The translations under genes were made by a program, and so were the position numbers. Positions 22,115-35,838 of a stretch of DNA of 64,000 bases are shown here, piece after piece. The notes below the pieces were generated by a model, which had not been told where the DNA came from, made no database searches, and saw only the letters and a list, made by a program, of their open reading frames with translations. The stretch lies in contig NW_024609857.1 in the NCBI RefSeq assembly GCF_016920785.2, positions 12,562,716 to 12,626,715 of the forward strand, in the 5' to 3' direction. Source of the stretch: Ixodes scapularis (lineage: Eukaryota > Arthropoda > Arachnida > Ixodida > Ixodidae). Within the stretch, counting starts at the first letter, position 1; each line of letters starts with the position of its first letter.

Positions 22115-24420
22115 GTAAGCTGCCATTACCCGGCATCACAGCCAACCATGTGCACGTTATGCGTACAAATATTGCTCACGTTCAAAAAAAAAAAAAAAAG
22201 TCTTAACACACAATTTGTTTAAGGGGTGGAACGCCACGGAAACCGTTACGAAATGTGTACCACGTATTTCAAAGGACAATATGTACGAAGGAACACGTAA
22301 CTGAGAAGGAAGAGTAATGGAAGAAGGAACAACATTCTAAACGCTCCCCGACGTGAAAGTACCACTGCGCCAAAATGGCAGTGTTCGAGTGATGCCGGCG
22401 CCAAAGAGGCAGTGGAAAACGCGAACGTCGGACCCCGGCGTTCGACATTCCAAAGCGTTCCAAGAGTAAATGCGAAAAAAAAGGCAGCTAGCTTTGAGTC
22501 AATTTACAAAGCATTTTAGCAAAAACTTGGTGCCATGACGTCCCAGCGCGCTTTCATCTCCTCCCTCTCCCTCAATCTTTATCCGTACAAAAAAAACTGC
22601 AAAGTTTGTCATGCTCTTGAAGGAATGCCGCGGAACCATGTTTTGTGTATATCGATTATACTCGTACGTTGAAGATTTTATTTACAAGCCACCGCTTTTT
22701 TGTTAAACTACATCAACCAGAATCGAATAAACACGACCTTCCTTCATGTGACTTACGGTAGCCTTTTGTAGGTACGCTGACGTAAAGCAAAATGAAACTC
22801 CAGCAAAACAGACGGCATCTAGCGATAAAACACTGAACTAGCCGGAACAGGTCATTTCGCGGTTTCCGCTCGTCTCTTCTGGCTTCCGTGTTTACATGTT
22901 GTGAGCGGTTGGCGCGATGAAACAGTTGTCCCGGTGACTCTATCGTAACTGTAGTATCATCTTGTTACCCAGTTTGCTCTGCACGCAACGTACGCAATCG
23001 CGTGATCCAGACATCCCGCGTTTATCAACGTTGATCAGAAACGTGGAAGGACAACAGTAGGCAGCTTTTTCATCGCTTCCTGGAAGAAAGTCAAGCCCCT
23101 GGAAGCTCGCTGACGCCAACACATCGCCGCAGGTTCGAAACGTGGAGGGTACAAAAACGAGGAAAACCAATTTTGAGTCCAATGCTTACTCCCTGATGTC
23201 CCAGCGTTGTGCGTTGAGCTGGCACATGGCACGGCGCGACCTGGACTCGACCGCCATATTTGCCCGATAGTGGTGTCCCCTATGGGTCGCTGGAGTCGTT
23301 TTCAGTATATGTTTGGTTTCATGAATTGCAAAACTCGCGTTTTGGTTTTGAACGGTCTGAACTAGGGTGCCTTCATGTGTTTATTGCTTAGGGTGATGGC
23401 ATTTTTTGTATATTCGGGGCCACTTTTTTCTGGCATTTCCGAAGAAGTGAAGACCGCGCGAGTGCAACTGTGATCGGCGCTTCAACGTGCGCGAGCGCGC
23501 GGGTACCTATAGCTTCGGAAGGAAGAAAGGAACATACTTTATTTAAAGCAGCTCATTCGGCTTCACTGCCAAGAAGAGTTAATATTTACGATTCTTTGCT
23601 GAGGAGATCGCACACTGGGCTGAGGACTTGGTAAAATATTTGAATGGTTTATACACCATTTCAATATTCCAAGAAGAAACAAAAACATCGGGAACAATAT
23701 GACCCGATGTCATCAGCCTATAAAGCGAACATGAAGGTAGCCTAGTCTGAACATTTTTCCGCACTTGTGCAAGCTCGTAGATTTGCCCTAAAATTATTAA
23801 GACGAAAGCATTATATGTCTCGTCATTCAGTCGACCTTCAAAGACCTTGAGTGAAAACACGTCGACGACACGAAAGCTACCGAAACTTGACGGCGACACG
23901 AAAGGTACCAAAACCCACGGTTCGCCACTGGACCACGAGATGGCGTTTCTTGTGCCAGAATCGGCGAAGGCGCTATATTTCTCTGAAAAGACTTTTCGCT
24001 CTTGTCCCTCGTGTAGCGTCAAACCACCGGGTGACCTTTCGTTCAGTAGTCCCGGGGTTCCCCTCCGACACGGGCGGAGCGGTACCGCCACATCCGTAAA
24101 TCATGTGTCAGTCTTTAATGCCTCGGCGCTGGGGCTTTCGCCTTGAAGTAGTCTTAGGAATAACAAAAAAGACCCTGTGTTTTTTTTTTATGTACTTAGT
24201 CAGGCTCTGAGATGAAACGCGAGTTTCTGACCCAAAACCTTACACCGTGATTGAAGCAGAGAGCGCATATTGCATTGGTGGAATGAGAAAAGACGTCACT
24301 ACTTTGCGCCGTAATTTCGTTCTTTTTTTCTCTATTTATAACTTTTTAGTTGCGCCAATGGCATCACTAATCATGAAAAGCAACACGTTGAATATGTTAA
24401 GAAACTTTCAATAATAGCTA

Positions 24421-24559
24421 GTTTTAGAACAGTGTACTCAAAAGCTTTTCGTACGCAGAAAAATGGAGTCGTCGTCGCCACTTCGCACTCTGGGTTGGCG
24501 TACGGCGACGCCGCTATTTCTTTGCGTATGCAAAGCTTTTGAGTACGCTATTTTAAAAC
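24421..24559. repeat. Foldback element
   Basis: GTACTCAAAAGCTTTTCGTACGC (in part; about 24434-24456) is mirrored by GCGTATGCAAAGCTTTTGAG (about 24523-24542), and flanking GTTTTAGAAC pairs with TTTTAAAAC. The arms are about 55 bp with several mismatches, around a GC-rich centre containing GTCGTCGTCGCCA. Confidence 0.7.
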
Positions 24560-27500
24560 TTGTTAATCTACAGTTTTAGTATAGCGCTGCTGGATCTTAC
24601 GTACGCAATACGCAATAGTATAATAGTGTAGCGTACTCTAAAAACTAGCTGCTCAGACCTATCTTATTATAGTTCTGCTTTCCGTTAACGTTGCCGAATG
24701 AACATCTCGCACGATTTTGATTCAATTTGCCAGAGCCGTAGAATTTCGCGTAATTACAGCGCCACCATGCTCCTCAAAATAAATATTGAAAATTAAAACG
24801 AACGTTTTCAATTCCATCTATTTCAAATTAAGCCAAGCCGCAGCTGCCTGGTCAAGCGCGCTTTCTGCGGTGTCCGGAGGCCCGGAGGCTACGAGACGAG
24901 TTCGCAGCTAAATTCGATCACGGAGCTTTAGTCAATCGTACCGTTGAAACGGCACCTTTCATCAATGCTATCGCGGGAAGAAGTGCAGGACTGCACAGCG
25001 ACAGCGATTTTGTGGAGAGTCCTTCGTCCGTCGGCGATGAGCGGTGCGAAGGAATGTCGAGCAGGTCGCAACGTTTACACACATTGCGAGCTGTGAACAT
25101 CTGCACTGTGCCCTTCTTTAGCTGCACGGTGGTCTGACTTGACTGTGGTGGGTTCGGGAAGAATTACCGAGCTGAACACCACATAATTTCAAGTAATACT
25201 GAACTTCGCGAACAACACGTCGTCCATGCTGAGCCAGTCGAAATAACCGCCATCTTGAATCCAGTGTTGCGCCAAATACTCAACAAAATTATTCAGGATA
25301 AGATACTAAATACCCATTGAAAAATGTATTTAGATTAGTATTTAAGTTACTTTTACTACGAGCTATCTTGGGTAGAGTAAAAATACGTCGAAAAAGTAAT
25401 TGAATTACATTCGAAGATACTGTCGGCTAGTAGGTTGCAAGCTGGTAATGTAAGAATAAAAAAGTCAAAAGGGGAGCTTTATTCTGATGACTTCGCTCAA
25501 AATCACATTATGCTGTGATCTTTATGACTTTCAAAAAGCGAATTTGCTGATGGAATTGAAGTTTACTTTAAAATAATTTGGGATGTGCTACATAATGGGT
25601 ACCGAAAGATTTTAGGAACAAGGGGGACTCATGTATTGTAGGCATGGCAACTGGCGTGCTTTAGTTCGGCGGGAGGCGCGGCTCATGACGCATTGTGCAA
25701 TACGTTCGTAATATGCCTTGACGAGATTCGGTGGACTTGACACATAGTCCAGCATCGCATATCCCTAAAAGCTGATCTAAAAGTTGATCAGGCAGCCAGA
25801 CTTGATGAGTACGCGAGTGAATGACAACCGTGCACATAGAGGAGAAACATCGGCTAGAGAACAGCATCCTCTGTGGCTGATCAACATACTGGCTCCATTC
25901 AGCTCCATGTATTCGAGGGCCCTGTCGGCCGCCATTTTTTCTTTGAAAATATCAGAAAATCTCTTGTAACTTTTTTAATAAGGATAACGGCTAATTCTAA
26001 AACTTCACATCCTGTTTTTTATTATTATTATTTATTGATAATATTGGCCGCCGTGGGGCAGCCAAGGTGGGAAAGATACTTCGATCAAGGTTTACGATAA
26101 AGCAAATACAGTATGTGGTAGCGTAGCAAAAAATAAACAAAAAAAGAAACTCCAAAAATTACATATATAAATTCGGTACACACGTTGAGTGGAAAAGTAT
26201 TTTTTCAATGAGGTACCCGGACCGCTAGCGCTGCATTTTGGTGGAGAATGAGCGTTGGGCGATGAGTAGCTTATTTTTGCGGTAAAAAATACCCCTGTAA
26301 AGTTTTTGTTGTTGTTGTTTATTTTGTTTCTTCTCCTTTTCTCTTTTTTTGAGGGGAAGGGGGGGGGGCTGTACTTCGTTGATTCGGTTTAAATTGTCCG
26401 GAGCAGGGTTATAAGGATGACATCATAGCATAAGCCACCCACCGGTTTGGCACGAGCGCCGCGCGTCGCAGTTTGGCAGGGCACGTGGACGTTCGGGCTC
26501 GATATCGGGTGCAAATATTACGACCGCGGGCTGTCTCAGGGCTGCAAGATTTCCGCATAAGATGGCGCTACCCACCGAACCAGAGTTCTAGAGAGCCTAG
26601 ATGGCAGAGTGTTTCCAACTGCTCGATAGGGTTCCCGTGGTTTGTGGGCCGCGTTTACAATACGAGCTGCGAGGAGGTGGCAACAACATCAATCGTCTGC
26701 CTACGTTTACACCTTTGCGCTTGCCTTCCTCCTCGCCAAACGACAACGCAGCAGCGCCACTTGCGACCAATCTCCGCAGAAGACGTCCGCCATTAAATTG
26801 CAAAAGGCTCTTTGGAGCTGGAGATGGGCCCTTTCTTCAATCTAGGCTCTCTACAAACTTCATTTCCCGCGCGTTATGGCGACGGTTATAGGTGACTGTG
26901 ACGCGGTGCACGTGCGCCTTATGTGCTGGAGTGAGAGTAAACGACGAAGCAGCCACTCCGTCGCACTCTCCGTCTCCCTACGATCACGCCACCCTCCTCC
27001 TGGCACCGGCGTGACAGCCGGTGGTCTGTGACGTCATCCCGAGAATCCTGATCCGAGTAGTCTAACCCGAAAGACATAATTAGAAAATTAGAAACGAAGT
27101 AATAAGATAGCATTTGCAGCTTCTACGCGTATTCTACGATGTGTAACACGATTTGTGATATCAGAGCGGTTGTGTACAATAAAAAATGCAATAGGAAATT
27201 TGATGTCTGCATCTATTTAATGGACACTATGATGTTAAAGCTTCACCCCAAGCCATAAAGTAAAAAAAAAAGAAAGAAGTAATAATTGTATTATATTCTA
27301 CTATTCCCGAAATGTAATAGTGAGACCACGCATGTGAAAGAACGGGTGCAAGACCTCTCCCCATGAGTAAATGAGGTTTCGCCGAATCCCTCGTGGTAAC
27401 GATCGAGTAGGGCTGCAAAGGAGTAAGAATCGCAAGTTTTGAAATTGTTTCAAGCTAGTAAATTATGTTTCAATACTAAGACTCATTTGCAGAGGTACAA

Positions 27501-27631
27501 CAGTGCACTTGAGAGTTAGCATAATGTCAAAAAAGTTCTAACTACTACAGCTTCATCTTCTAAAATGAACCGTATTATTGACGCTCGGTGCCATTCATAA
27601 AACGTACTATGTACAGTGCTCCCCAAACTTA

Positions 27632-27839
27632 TGCGGGGCTCAAGATCGTCTGCTTCTTTTGCAGGCGTTGTGGTGACACGAAAACACCTAGCTCTGATTG
27701 GTTCTGAATGAAGGATAGTGTGTAGACCTCGAGGCAGCTTGCTTTGATGACTACCCACTGTCCTTCAATCAGGGCTCGGCGTCCCTCTGACGTCACCACA
27801 CAACCCCTGCAAAAGAAGCAGACGACTCGCTCTCCGCAT
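27632..27839. mobile_element. Foldback MITE, family A, copy 1
   Basis: The two halves are inverted copies of each other. GTCTGCTTCTTTTGCAGG followed by GTTGTGGTGAC on the left is matched by GTCACCACACAAC and CCTGCAAAAGAAGCAGAC on the right. The inner parts pair the stretch GCTCTGATTGGTTCTGAATG and AAGGATAGTG with its complement near 27755-27780. Related elements lie at 34475-34800 and 35829-36035. Confidence 0.75.
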
Positions 27840-27917
27840 GCGGACCACTCGAACTGTCTTTGTCTTTTCTCGTCGGATCCCCGCTCGATTTGGCAGCCGA
27901 GCAACGGTCTCGTGTAT

Positions 27918-28088
27918 TATAGGGTTTTAGGGAATCGTTTTGCAACATCCGATACGGTCCGATGGTTCCTCTGGTACGAACTGCGCATGCGCTATACCAC
28001 AGAAGACTCGCGCATGCGCAGTTCGTACCGGACGGCTCATCGTACCGTATCGGATGTACAAAACGATTTCCTAGAACTCCCCGCTGTA
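27918..28088. repeat. Near-perfect palindrome with GCGCATGCGC inner ends
   Basis: The left arm (GGAATCGTTTTGCAACATCC, GATACGG, then GGTACGAACTGCGCATGCGC) is mirrored by the right arm (GCGCATGCGCAGTTCGTACC, then CCGTATCGGATG and CAAAACGATTTCC). The loop is about 17 nt and arm length about 70 bp with few mismatches. It sits about 80 bp from the family A foldback element and may be a second MITE beside it. Confidence 0.8.
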
Positions 28089-30213
28089 GCACTCAACAAA
28101 CCGTCCCGAAGTGCTACGTCGAGGAACCTTTGCTCGTCTTCCAGGGAAACGCTGCCACGGGAAAGCACAGTTCGCGCGTCCCGTATTCGCGACTCCAGCG
28201 ACCTATAGGGGGCGCCACCACCAAACAAACATGGCCGCTGGGTCCAGGTCGCGTCGGCTCGGCCGGGCCGCCTGAATGGGTGGAGCATTCAATTTCACAG
28301 ATTTTGTTTTGTTTAATGCCCAATTTTATGAGTATTTGAACTGAGACGGTTAAGTGTAGCTGGTGCGCATAAACTTGCCGAGCATAGTTTTGTTTTGCCG
28401 GTGTTTTTTGTTCTTTTCATGTCAAACTTGCGTTTCGGAGACTTCGTTCAAAACCGAAACTATGGGCTCCGGAGAAACGGTAATAGAGTCTGATTGGTTT
28501 TGATCATCTAAAGAAAGCGGCGATGGCTACAAAATTGTTCCACCAAGAGTAATTTTTAGCTACCTCGCATGCCTCGACCATGCGACTTATCTGTCCGCGA
28601 AATTGAGCTTTTGTGCGTGTCCGCGTTTCAATGAACAGCTCCAGTCGCGTGCTCGGTCAAGAACACAGGCTGCAGGCAAATTACGAAAATTAAGCAAGCG
28701 CTTCTTGAGCCAAAGAGCATGTTAACCCGCTGGCGCTTCACTCAGCACCTGATACCCGTATTTAAATTCAGGTTTTAGTAGCAATCGAGAAGTCATTTTG
28801 ACGAATATGCGGATTATGTATTATATTACGTACTATGTCCCACTAAAGCGATATTAGTATATTCTTCGGGTTGAAATATGAACTTAGTTGACTAAGTATT
28901 AGGTGAACTGCTGAATAAAAGTATATTCGACAGACATAGAGATACTACTTAAACTTAGCCAAATGGTTCTAGCCGGTAGAACGGAGAGGAATGCGGACAA
29001 ACTGAGGAGAGTCTTCATCGGAGATTCACTCAGACCTCTCTGCAATGAACTTGACTTCGAATCCTGAACGGATAAAATGAGTATTTTTTGTGGCCGGTCA
29101 ACCTGAGCAATGTAGACGTATATTGCTGCTGGCTTTGACAGGGGTTATAATATAAATATTGGAGGCGCGATAGATCCTAATGCCGTGACACCTTCTAACT
29201 TTGCGAGACGCGTCCCCCACCTTTTGAAAGCAAAAAATTTCCCTCATTAATCATATGCAGCGAGCAGGTTTTCTGAATCAAGTAATAGCGAAATCAGCCC
29301 AACTCCTTCAGTGTGGTCTTGTTTGGCGAAAAGCAGCCAAGATGAATAGCCAGCGCACCGGCCGGCGTTAGTGGCTCAAACTTGAAGCTAATCGAGCACA
29401 ACGAAACTCAAGAAAAGCAGCTATCGAACCTTCCCATTCTCTTGATTGCAACATTGGTGTTCCCTCCAGTGAAACACCTCGTCTGTCGACCTCAGTCCAC
29501 TGTTCTACATCCTTATAAAGAAACCACTTATCGGTTACCAAGTAGTCGTCACTTTGAATGTGATTCGATACAGACAAGAAATCAAAAAGCTTTTTCCGTG
29601 ATTCCTCCCCATCCAAAAAATTGAAAGCACGCGACCGTGTGTTGTGGAGTAAACGGGCTTTCAAACACGTGATGGAAAGAAACAATCTACTGAGGCTTCA
29701 CCACACTAATGAACACTCAGGCAAACTTAAGAAATTTTCGAGCCTTCGTCAAATTACATTGCTCGCCCCCACGCCGACAGCACGTGTCCGCGAAAGCCAC
29801 CAGAGACGCGGCGGGGCGCGGAGCGACCTGGACCGACTGGTTCCCGGTTTTCCCGCTTGGCGGCGTCCGTTTCGCTGGAGTCGCGAATAAGTTCGTCTAG
29901 TATCGTAGTACACCTGAAATACCCCGTGTGAGACATTGGAGAGGTCAGAGCTTTTCCCGCTTATTTAAGCCGCCGTCTCACAGGTAATGCATCAAACAAA
30001 ATAGATTCTGCAGTAGACAGTGTCGGAGGCTTTCCTTGTATGACGTCACATTGGCCATACAAGAACTGTCAGCAGACATGTTCGAATAGTGTGCATAAAG
30101 TAAACATGCTTCCAACATGGCGCGTAGTCAGTGCACGCAGATGGTTCTCTCTTCACGTCTGCATACCTAAATCTGCCGCCGACTTGAATGTTGTCTTGGC
30201 TTGGATTTCGCAG

Positions 30214-30413
30214 GTGTCTGTCGGACACGGCCAGCGACTACGTGGAGTTCTCCAACTTCCGCACGGTGGACCGGAAAATCCCGCGGCACTGCGGCAACCT
30301 GCGCCCGACCAAGATAGAGTCTGACGCAGACTTCTTCCGAGTTGCCTTCAAGTCGAACGACAAGTTCGACGGCACAGGCTTCGAGGCCTTCTACCAGTTC
30401 AGGAACAACCCGG
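30214..30413 (+). CDS. CUB-domain protein (SOL-1-like), exon encoding C-terminal half of the second CUB domain
   Basis: The exon enters in phase 2 after TTCGCAG and leaves in phase 1 before GTACGT (30414). The 66 codons read CLSDTASDYVEFSNF, then a RHCGNLRPT stretch, FFRVAFKSNDKF, and end GTGFEAFYQFRNNPG. This supplies Cys3 and Cys4, the DYVEF strand with the acidic residues of a Ca-binding CUB, the SND turn and the closing GFxAxYxF motif, completing the CUB domain begun at 21946. The intron in the middle of the domain has the same phase and position (just before Cys3) as in the preceding CUB domain, which suggests the two arose by duplication. The product is probably extracellular. Confidence 0.92.
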
Positions 30414-33078
30414 GTACGTCCGGGGCAAATCGCAAAACAATATATACCTTACCAAAAGGTTTTTCTTTTTTTTTTATGCGATTTTTTGTTTTGGATTTGT
30501 CACTGTTTCCGACGACAGAACACGTTAACACACCGTTGCCTTCCATCAGGGGTCCTTGAACATTTCCGGTCTTCCTATATCGAAACTGAAGGTCTCGCTG
30601 TTTTCGCAAGATGAGATCCATTCTCTTTATGTATGAGAAAACGTCGCTTTTTGTAACTACGCTTCCGTGTTTTAAATAAAAACCGATAAACTCCGAAAAG
30701 AAAAAATTGTGTCGGGGTAAATCGTTAAAACCCAAAACAGAGCTGTTCTTAGAAAAAACTAAAAAAGTTTTACGGGAAGAAAAATTTTAACTGCAGCCTT
30801 ATTTCGTGTTCACTCGGACATAGCTCACTCCGAACTGTCCGCGAGGGCTGTTTCTTTCTTCGAAACCACGCACTTTTTTTCGTTTCCTTTCCTTATTCTC
30901 ACGTGGGCGTTTCCCAAGTATTCCGGTCACGCGTATGTTCCCTGGATCTTGGAGGAATCATTTTTTTTTCAAAGTAAACTTTGGGAATTTTAGCTTTGTT
31001 TTGTTTTTTCCAACATTAAAATTTGATACCGAGAAACACCGAATCGGTAGAAAACAATTAACCTCGAAAAAAAAAAAAAGAAGCTTGAATTGGAAGAAAA
31101 CTAAACCTCAGAAACAAGGAACCTTGCTTGTAAAGTTGGCAGAAATATGTGAAGTACAAAGGAAAGAATAATTCACAAAATATACGCCGTTGGGAAGTGT
31201 TCCACGGAAAACCGATAGATGGCTCCTGTGTGTGTTCTCTCGTCTCAAGCTCTCGCAAGTGGTTGTAACGGAGTTGATCACAGTCAAGTGCAAACGTGAA
31301 AACCAGCCATTAGGATGGACCGCAACGGATGCAACGAGTCATCTTAGCCAATGCAAAAGCCCACGCGTGCGACGTGACTTCACGCTCTGCGTGTCCCTCT
31401 GCGCCACTGTAGGATCACGTGACACGGTCTGTTCTATAGTTTAGCCCCGGTTGGCTCGTAGAGTCCGCTGCGGTTGCGCGATGGGAAGCCAAAGTTCCAT
31501 TGGTTACGGGGTCTTTGCCTCTGCAGGAAGGACAGAGGAAAGACACCGGCGTAAACACGTGTCTGAACCACTCACTTTCGTCGTTCTTGATCGGTTGCTA
31601 CTAATGTGCCTTCATATTCGGTTAGCGTGCTTATTTGCTTTGTTTCTGTGCAAAACAAACAAGTTATTTGGCACTTTTGTGGAATGCTATTCAAGGGATT
31701 CGGGGTGTTTCGTAGAGATTACAAAAACAAAAAAACTGTATATAATTGTCGACACGGTTTTGGAAGTTACATAAAAAGTCGGTAAATCGGCTGGTAAATC
31801 GGTAAACCGATGTGCCAGCAAAAGTCTTGGAGACAATTGCAGAAGAGATTTTTTTACAATTTCTAGGTGATATGTGGGTTTATGTCAATCATGTTGAGAA
31901 AGCATATACCACAATTACGTAAGTAATTATTGAGACTAGATTAGAGGTCAATTCGTGACAACGGATCTTCTATGGCTTTAGATTTTAGTTTGACCTTTAA
32001 ACATGCGTTGTTGTGTTGTCTTTTTTTTTTAATTTTATGACTTTGAAAGTTATGACTTTTGAAAAAGTGTGCATCCTAAATACGCTTAGGACAATTGTTA
32101 AACAAAAAACATCATGGTCTTTTTTTTCGGTGTAACGAAGTAGTAGAATAACGCGATTCTATTACAGAAAAGAAAAAAATACGCTGATGCTTTTTGAGGA
32201 TTGCAGAAAGCACTCTTTCCCGCCGATCACGACCCTTGTAATCTTGGCCTAAAAGCTGCAAATATCTTCAGAACTGTTATTTTTGTCATTTGAAAATGCT
32301 CGAATAACATGGCATTGCTTTTGGCATGCATAACAAATTTAAAACGCACAAATTGGGATTATTTTTAGTAACACATTCGGAAGTAATGTTTCGTGTAAAC
32401 ATGTTGCTACAATAACCTAACAAAGCTACCACAGCTCGTTAGAATCTCCTCAATGTCCAAAAAGAAACATGCAGAAATTACATTAAGAAATAACGTGCTC
32501 GTGTGATACCTTATGGCAACAATGCCTCGCAGCTTGAATAAATGGTTCGTTGTAAATTCACCATGGTATGAGTTCACGTGTATGTTAAATTCCACACACA
32601 AATGAATACAATTGAGATGACAAACTCTGTAAAGGACACCGTATTCAAAGAGGTTTCATCGCTCTGTCATACGCTTGGCTTCACAGTTCGTTATTCCAAA
32701 CAAAGGTAGAACCGATATAGATAAATATCTTGCGTTCATTCTGTTTTCTTAACGTCTGTTGCTTTCGGCAACATTTCAAACCCAGCTGCAAAATGTTTTA
32801 TTAAGGTGTCGAGGATAGGGCCTGCCCAAAAGGTCAGGAGACGAATAAAGCTTAGGACGTCGTAGCAAATCGGTTCATATTGCCACTCGTTTCGCTGGCC
32901 TCTCCGATCAATCTATCATGCAGATCCCGTCTGCGTAGACGCGCAGGGTTTGTGCGCGCCATTGACCGAAAATTTATTGTATGCCGTTTCGGCTTCTCGG
33001 TGGGGGGCTACCACATTGCGCGCGATAAATTTTGATAGGATAGGCAAAATTACGTTTCGAACATTTTGAATCTACAGC

Positions 33079-33275
33079 CCGAGTCACACTATTCATATAT
33101 CATACAAAAAGACAACCTGCAAACACGAGCCACAGCAATATTTGTGGTTTGAATGCCGCGTGTTTCTCCTTGAACTCATTGCCATGCGGCATTCGAAGCA
33201 CGCATCTCGCAGTGACTCGCGGTCGGATCTATATACAGACTGTCTTTTGTATGATGTATGTAAGCAGTGTGACCC
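33079..33275. mobile_element. MITE copy 2 (GGGTCACACTGC family)
   Basis: About 197 bp. It matches the 10784-10981 element along its length, including the internal TTTCTCCTTGAACTCATTGC and CATGCGGCATTCGAAGC stretches. It has inverted ends GAGTCACACTATTCATATAT (left) and GTATGTAAGCAGTGTGACC (right). No coding capacity. Confidence 0.75.
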
Positions 33276-34474
33276 CGTCTTTAGTGCAGTGATGAAACGT
33301 TTGCGCTCTTCGCTCACACGAGTCCCACGGCATAGCTAATGTTTGCATTAGTAAGGACCTGAGCGCCTGAATAAACATACTTGGCTGGGGAGATCCAGTG
33401 AGGAAAGCTTTGCCGTCAATTTGTGATGGGTCTTAATGTAGCTTCAGACGTTCATTCGAGCTACATTCGTGGACGATATGGAAAGAGTCAAGGCGAGCAT
33501 GTGGCTTCCAGGGCCTGCCGCGTCATCTAGCAGAGGAAAGCTCAACCCTTTTCGAGGCTTTAACGGCCGTTCAGTTGTTGTCGTGACTCCCCACTTGACA
33601 TCTACGGCTTAGTCTATGCTTATTGCGCCGGGTGTGGGCGCATTCTGCGACAAAATGGCAAGATCAAGCACTGCTGAATCCGCCGGGTCGGTAGGTTGAG
33701 CGATCATTTTTGGGGGCATTTGATAATATTTTCGTGGGATAAATGATGATAATCGATTTTTTATTTAATTTTATCGGTGTTCACTCGGCACTCGCTTGCC
33801 GACTAAGCGGGGAATAAAGACGAAAGTAGAACAACTGCTGAAATGCCGCTCGTTGCCACAGTAGTCTCGATGGTAACTAAGCTTTCTTTTATACAAGGTG
33901 TCTTTTTCTTAAGCTTCACAGTTTTGTTTAAAATAAACCTTAAATGCTACACTTATACTGTTTATGCAGGTCAATTATTCGGCCAGGGGGACTTAGTATA
34001 GGCGCTAATTAATGGTAACGATCGCTCAGACGATAAGTAAAATTTATTCAATAACTTTGTAATTAGTGAAAATAAACATATAGTTCAATTTAGTAACTTT
34101 CTGAGCGTCATGCCAAACCACTAAATCAATAATCTTTATTAATACTTCGAGCTTGTGGGTAGCGTAGTTGTGCAAAAAAGGTACCTCTCGTGCAGCAGGT
34201 ATTGGCTGGGGCTAGATAAGAGACGGTAAAATCGCGCGGGCGCCCTACCGCAACCGGTAGCCTCGCTCCAGCTACATGAATGATACCTCAACTATGTCCC
34301 CCTGGCCGTATACCTCACCTGCACAAACCGCGTAAATGTAGCTTTCACGTCTTTTTTTTTTTAACAAACACGTAATGCTGTAACAAACAAAAACACTCTG
34401 TATATGCCGTGAAGGTCTACAAAGCCACACGCTCAACTGGGCTTTTTCATATCACCCTCAACTGTACGCCCAAA

Positions 34475-34800
34475 AAGTGTGAGAGAAGAGGAAACGAGGG
34501 CGTGCGGAGACCAACGAGGTAGGCGGCGACGTCTGAACGGCGAGCCCTGATTGGAAAAATTAGTGGGTCGGCCTAAAGCTAGCTGCCTTTGTCTCCACTG
34601 CATTCGTTGAACGCGCTAGGATTTGAAACGCTGGCGTCCGGCGTTTTGTTTTTTGCATTCGAACACGTTCGACGAGTGCACTGGAGACAAAGTCAGCAAT
34701 AGCCTTAGATGTACCCACTAATCGTTCCAATCAGAGCTCAGCGTTTTGACGGCTCCTCCGCGCTCTCCGTCTCCTCCTCTCTCTCACTTTCTAGACGCAT
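34475..34800. mobile_element. Foldback MITE, family A-like, copy 2
   Basis: The ends AAAGTGTGAGAGAAGAGGA and TCCTCTCTCTCACTTT are inverted. Inner segments (GAGCCCTGATTGGAAAAATT, AGTGGGT, then TTTGTCTCCACTGCA) pair with complements on the right (TGCACTGGAGACAAAG, then ACCCACTAATCGTTCCAATC). Overall about 325 bp. The inner CTGATTGG...GTGGGT motif relates it to the elements at 27632 and 35829, but it is the most diverged of the three. Confidence 0.65.
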
Positions 34801-35123
34801 ACATATTTTTGAAAGTTCTAAAAAAGTGAAAAGAAAAAAATGAATGTTATAAGAGTTAATGACGCACGAGCAGGCTTGTACGGTGTACATGACAAGTAAT
34901 CAAATTACTTGCAATTAAATACTTATTGGAGTAACGTTGTAATAATTTTAATACGTTGCTTAGGATGAAGTGACAAGGTTGATCTCATTACTTTTTGGAA
35001 GTATTAAAAATACTTGTTTGCGGCAGCTCATTACAAAAAAATGTTAACCAACCTGACCCAGCCGCAGACTCCGCTTCGCGGCGATATTCTGATGTTGCTT
35101 ATTACTGAAAACAGCTAATCTCA

Positions 35124-35200
35124 GGTGTCGATGAAACGATTTGTCGATGAAACAATCTGTTGATGAAACGATATGTCGATGAAACGATGTGTCGATAACG
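35124..35200. repeat. Tandem repeat, 16-bp unit, about 4.5 copies
   Basis: The unit GATGAAACGATNTGTC repeats with a 16-bp period and one or two changes per copy. It fades out at a final GATAACGTCGATGAAC. Confidence 0.8.
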
Positions 35201-35792
35201 TCGATGAACTAATTGCCACCGCCTGGAAGCAGCCAACCATAGTTTATAATTAATGTCGGCTTCCCTGAACATAGCGCTATACAAAACGTTCAGGACCACA
35301 ATCAGCGTTTTTTTTTTTTTTTGTCTTTTTCTTTTTTTTTTAACGTATTTGGGAAGTTGAGAACACGGATCACGTTCCTGCGCTGGCAAAAAGCGCCGCA
35401 ATCTTCTCAATCCCGGTACGTCACCTCGAAGCTCAAGCGAGTGAATGGCAATCCGATTATAAGAGGAACGAAAAGTACTTCTCGTGCAGCATTTATTCAT
35501 TTTTGGTACCGGTGAATGGTCGTCCCGTAGTGATATCAAAACCGTCGAACACGCAAACGCTTCGTGGGGGCACCTTCTGGCACAAATAAGCGAAAAAAAA
35601 AACATGGCGGTATGTTGCCCCCTTTGCCGCTCCCAAAAGCAGAAAACAGGACTAAACCCAAACTCCGAGCAACTACTGCGGGTCGAACGACGGAAAACAC
35701 ATCCAGAGCAAAGCTGGACGTGAGTAGGTTTCGAATGTCGAGCTGCCAAGCCTTTACTCCGGAACGAGATCGAGAAACACAGAGGCGGGAAC

Positions 35793-35838
35793 GCGAGCAA
35801 GCAGCGAAGACGCTGAGGGCGTCTTCGCTGCTTGCTCG
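35793..35838. repeat. Perfect hairpin, 20-bp arms, 6-nt loop
   Basis: CGAGCAAGCAGCGAAGACGC is followed by TGAGGG and then its exact reverse complement. It abuts the left end of the family A foldback element at 35829 and partly overlaps it. Confidence 0.85.

Larger units (their letters stand above)
22115..30213 (+). other. Intron 3 of the CUB gene
   Basis: GT-AG intron of about 8.1 kb, phase 2, the longest seen here. It carries foldback elements at 24421-24559, 27632-27839 and 27918-28088, and a diverged piece of the 13030 repeat near 26210-26300. There is also a small pair of inverted CTAGAGAGCCTAGAT-like ends at about 26588 and 26840. No second gene was recognised inside it. Confidence 0.75.

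Noticed and set aside
27744..28208. 154-codon plus-strand frame
   Set aside because: It runs through two palindromic elements, with matching antisense frames, as expected for inverted repeats.
35102..35800. 232-codon open frame on the minus strand
   Set aside because: No domain, a Lys run from poly-T, and it crosses the 16-bp tandem repeat and intron sequence. Judged chance.
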